Source: Chitinophaga japonensis | Lineage (GTDB): Bacteria > Bacteroidota > Bacteroidia > Chitinophagales > Chitinophagaceae | DNA: 64,000 nucleotides | Direction of reading: 5' to 3' | Assembly: GCF_007830125.1 (NCBI RefSeq) | Contig: NZ_VLLG01000002.1 | Coordinates: forward strand, 1 to 64,000 | Shown: piece by piece, positions 62,964-64,000 of the stretch | Layout of the letters: the number at the start of each line of letters is the position of its first letter | Position numbering within the stretch: position 1 is the stretch's first letter | The notes under the pieces: model-generated | Seen by the model: the letters and a program-made list of their open reading frames with translations, nothing else | What the model was told of the DNA's origin: nothing | Database searches by the model: none | Made by a program: the position numbers and the translations under genes

Positions 62964-64000
62964 ATGCCATTACCAATGAAACGCCAGCTACTTCTATGCC
63001 ACCACCGGGCATCCCGGTGGAATGTCAGGCAAGTGATCACCTGTTTGATCTATCTGTGTTTATGCGGCATTACCCCGGCGCTTGCCCAAACGCATAACGT
63101 GGATTTTGACGCCGATAAATGGAGCGGCTGCGAGCCCCTGGCCGTACAGTTCCGGAACCTTTCAGACCCCGGTTACAGCTCCCTGAACTGGAATTTCAGC
63201 GTTGGGGCCGATGTAAGCGATCCCAACCCCGCCAGGATATTCAATACTCCCGGTGTTTACAAGATCACCCTTACCGTGACCTACCCCGATGGAGCCGTTA
63301 TTGCAAAGGAAAAGAACATTACCGTATATAAAAAGCCGGCCGCCGCCTTTTCGGTGGCGCCATCCAATGGCTGTACCCCCCTGGCCGTTACTTTTACGGA
63401 CCAGAGCGATCCGGGCGACGGCACCATTGCCAGCATTACCTGGGACTTCGGGGACGGCATTAACGGCACCGGCAGCACCGCCACCCATACCTATACGCTG
63501 GGCGGCGTGCAAACCGCCTCCCTGATCGTGACCAACAGCTATGGCTGCAGCAACGGCGCCACGCAACAGATCACCGTACAGGACGCGCCTGATGTACAAT
63601 TCACCAGCGACCGGCAGGGTAGCTGCACCACGCCGTTCATCGTCAACTTCCAGAACAATACTACCGTGGCCAACAATGTAGCACTCTCCTACCGCTGGGA
63701 TTTCGGGGACGGTACTACCAGCACGGCCACTAACCCGCAGCATACCTACACCCGGGAAGGCGCATTTACCGTGACCCTTACCGCTACCACGCCGGGCGGC
63801 TGTACACAAACGCTGACCATGCCGGACTATATACAGATCAGCCAGATGCAGCCGGACTTTGCCCCCGATGGCAGCGTATGCGCCGGGCAACCGGTGCTGC
63901 TGGTGAACAGGACGCTGCCCGCTCCCACAACCGCCCGCTGGGTGTTCCCGGACAGCAGCGTGCAGCAGGCAGTGAACGCGCGCTATACCTTTCCCTCTGC
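62964..64000 (+). CDS. PKD-repeat surface protein, 3' end outside the window
   Basis: The frame opens at the ATG at 62964 (an ATG at 62976 is also in frame) and runs off the edge, at least 345 residues. The start at 62964 has an AGG seven bases upstream. A signal peptide ends in ITPALAQ. At least three PKD domains follow, each with the CxPLAVxF start and WDFGDG core (SGCEPLAVQFRN; GCTPLAVTFTD with TWDFGDG; SCTTPFIVNFQN with YRWDFGDG). Such proteins in Bacteroidota are large gliding-associated, T9SS-exported adhesins, and the sorting domain would be further on. A leader of 236 bases separates it from the divergent gene. Confidence 0.85.
   Translation, partial: MPLPMKRQLLLCHHRASRWNVRQVITCLIYLCLCGITPALAQTHNVDFDADKWSGCEPLAVQFRNLSDPGYSSLNWNFSVGADVSDPNPARIFNTPGVYKITLTVTYPDGAVIAKEKNITVYKKPAAAFSVAPSNGCTPLAVTFTDQSDPGDGTIASITWDFGDGINGTGSTATHTYTLGGVQTASLIVTNSYGCSNGATQQITVQDAPDVQFTSDRQGSCTTPFIVNFQNNTTVANNVALSYRWDFGDGTTSTATNPQHTYTREGAFTVTLTATTPGGCTQTLTMPDYIQISQMQPDFAPDGSVCAGQPVLLVNRTLPAPTTARWVFPDSSVQQAVNARYTFPS

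Overview
The window is a stretch of chromosome from a Bacteroidota bacterium, most likely Chitinophagaceae and Chitinophaga-like. The signs are two SusC/SusD pairs, a one-protein hybrid two-component regulator, a type IX secretion C-terminal domain, PKD-type surface proteins, and Bacteroidetes-type promoters (TAnnTTTG at -7, sometimes TTG/TTTG at -33). It holds about 46 protein genes. I saw no tRNA, rRNA, CRISPR array, insertion sequence or integrated phage.

Region 1 (1-7314, minus strand) is an operon-like run of secreted proteins: a coiled-coil plus beta-barrel protein, two spike-like proteins sharing a C-terminal coiled-coil module, and a very large RHS/YD-like protein that runs off the left edge. 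Region 2 (7617-12190) has an LD-carboxypeptidase, two divergent class I terpene synthases with a perfect palindrome over the -7 box of one promoter, and a lipoprotein serine hydrolase. Region 3 (12353-29513) starts with an Lhr-type helicase and later has the PdeM phosphoesterase, two members of the ligase-associated repair set. Between them sits a compact polysaccharide utilisation locus (glycoside hydrolase, surface glycan-binding protein, SusD, SusC, hybrid sensor/regulator). A histone-deacetylase-like hydrolase and a glyoxalase-fold protein follow.

Region 4 (29670-36986) looks like a damage-inducible mutagenesis cassette: an S24 (LexA/CI-like) repressor, Y-family polymerase DinB, and a DnaE2-type polymerase overlapping dinB by one base. 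TTAGTA/TACTAA inverted repeats lie over both the repressor promoter and the dinB promoter, which suggests one regulon. A RES-Xre toxin-antitoxin pair with its own promoter follows directly. Region 5 (36999-46253) has a DUF3467 / Ldh-type dehydrogenase / aspartate kinase operon, a T9SS cargo protein and a second SusC/SusD pair.

Region 6 (46449-62727) is mostly housekeeping: a helix-hairpin-helix beta-barrel protein and a PorV-like barrel, deoxynucleoside kinase, TrpS, GatC, two LolD-like ATPases, a cobalamin adenosyltransferase, FabI, RecN, a TPR-like protein, a zinc-ribbon/Nif3 pair, an M32 carboxypeptidase and a periplasmic rhodanese-thioredoxin. A PKD-repeat surface protein starts at 62964 and runs off the right edge. 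Several spacers consist of short repeated words arranged as long inverted repeats, each spacer using a different word.
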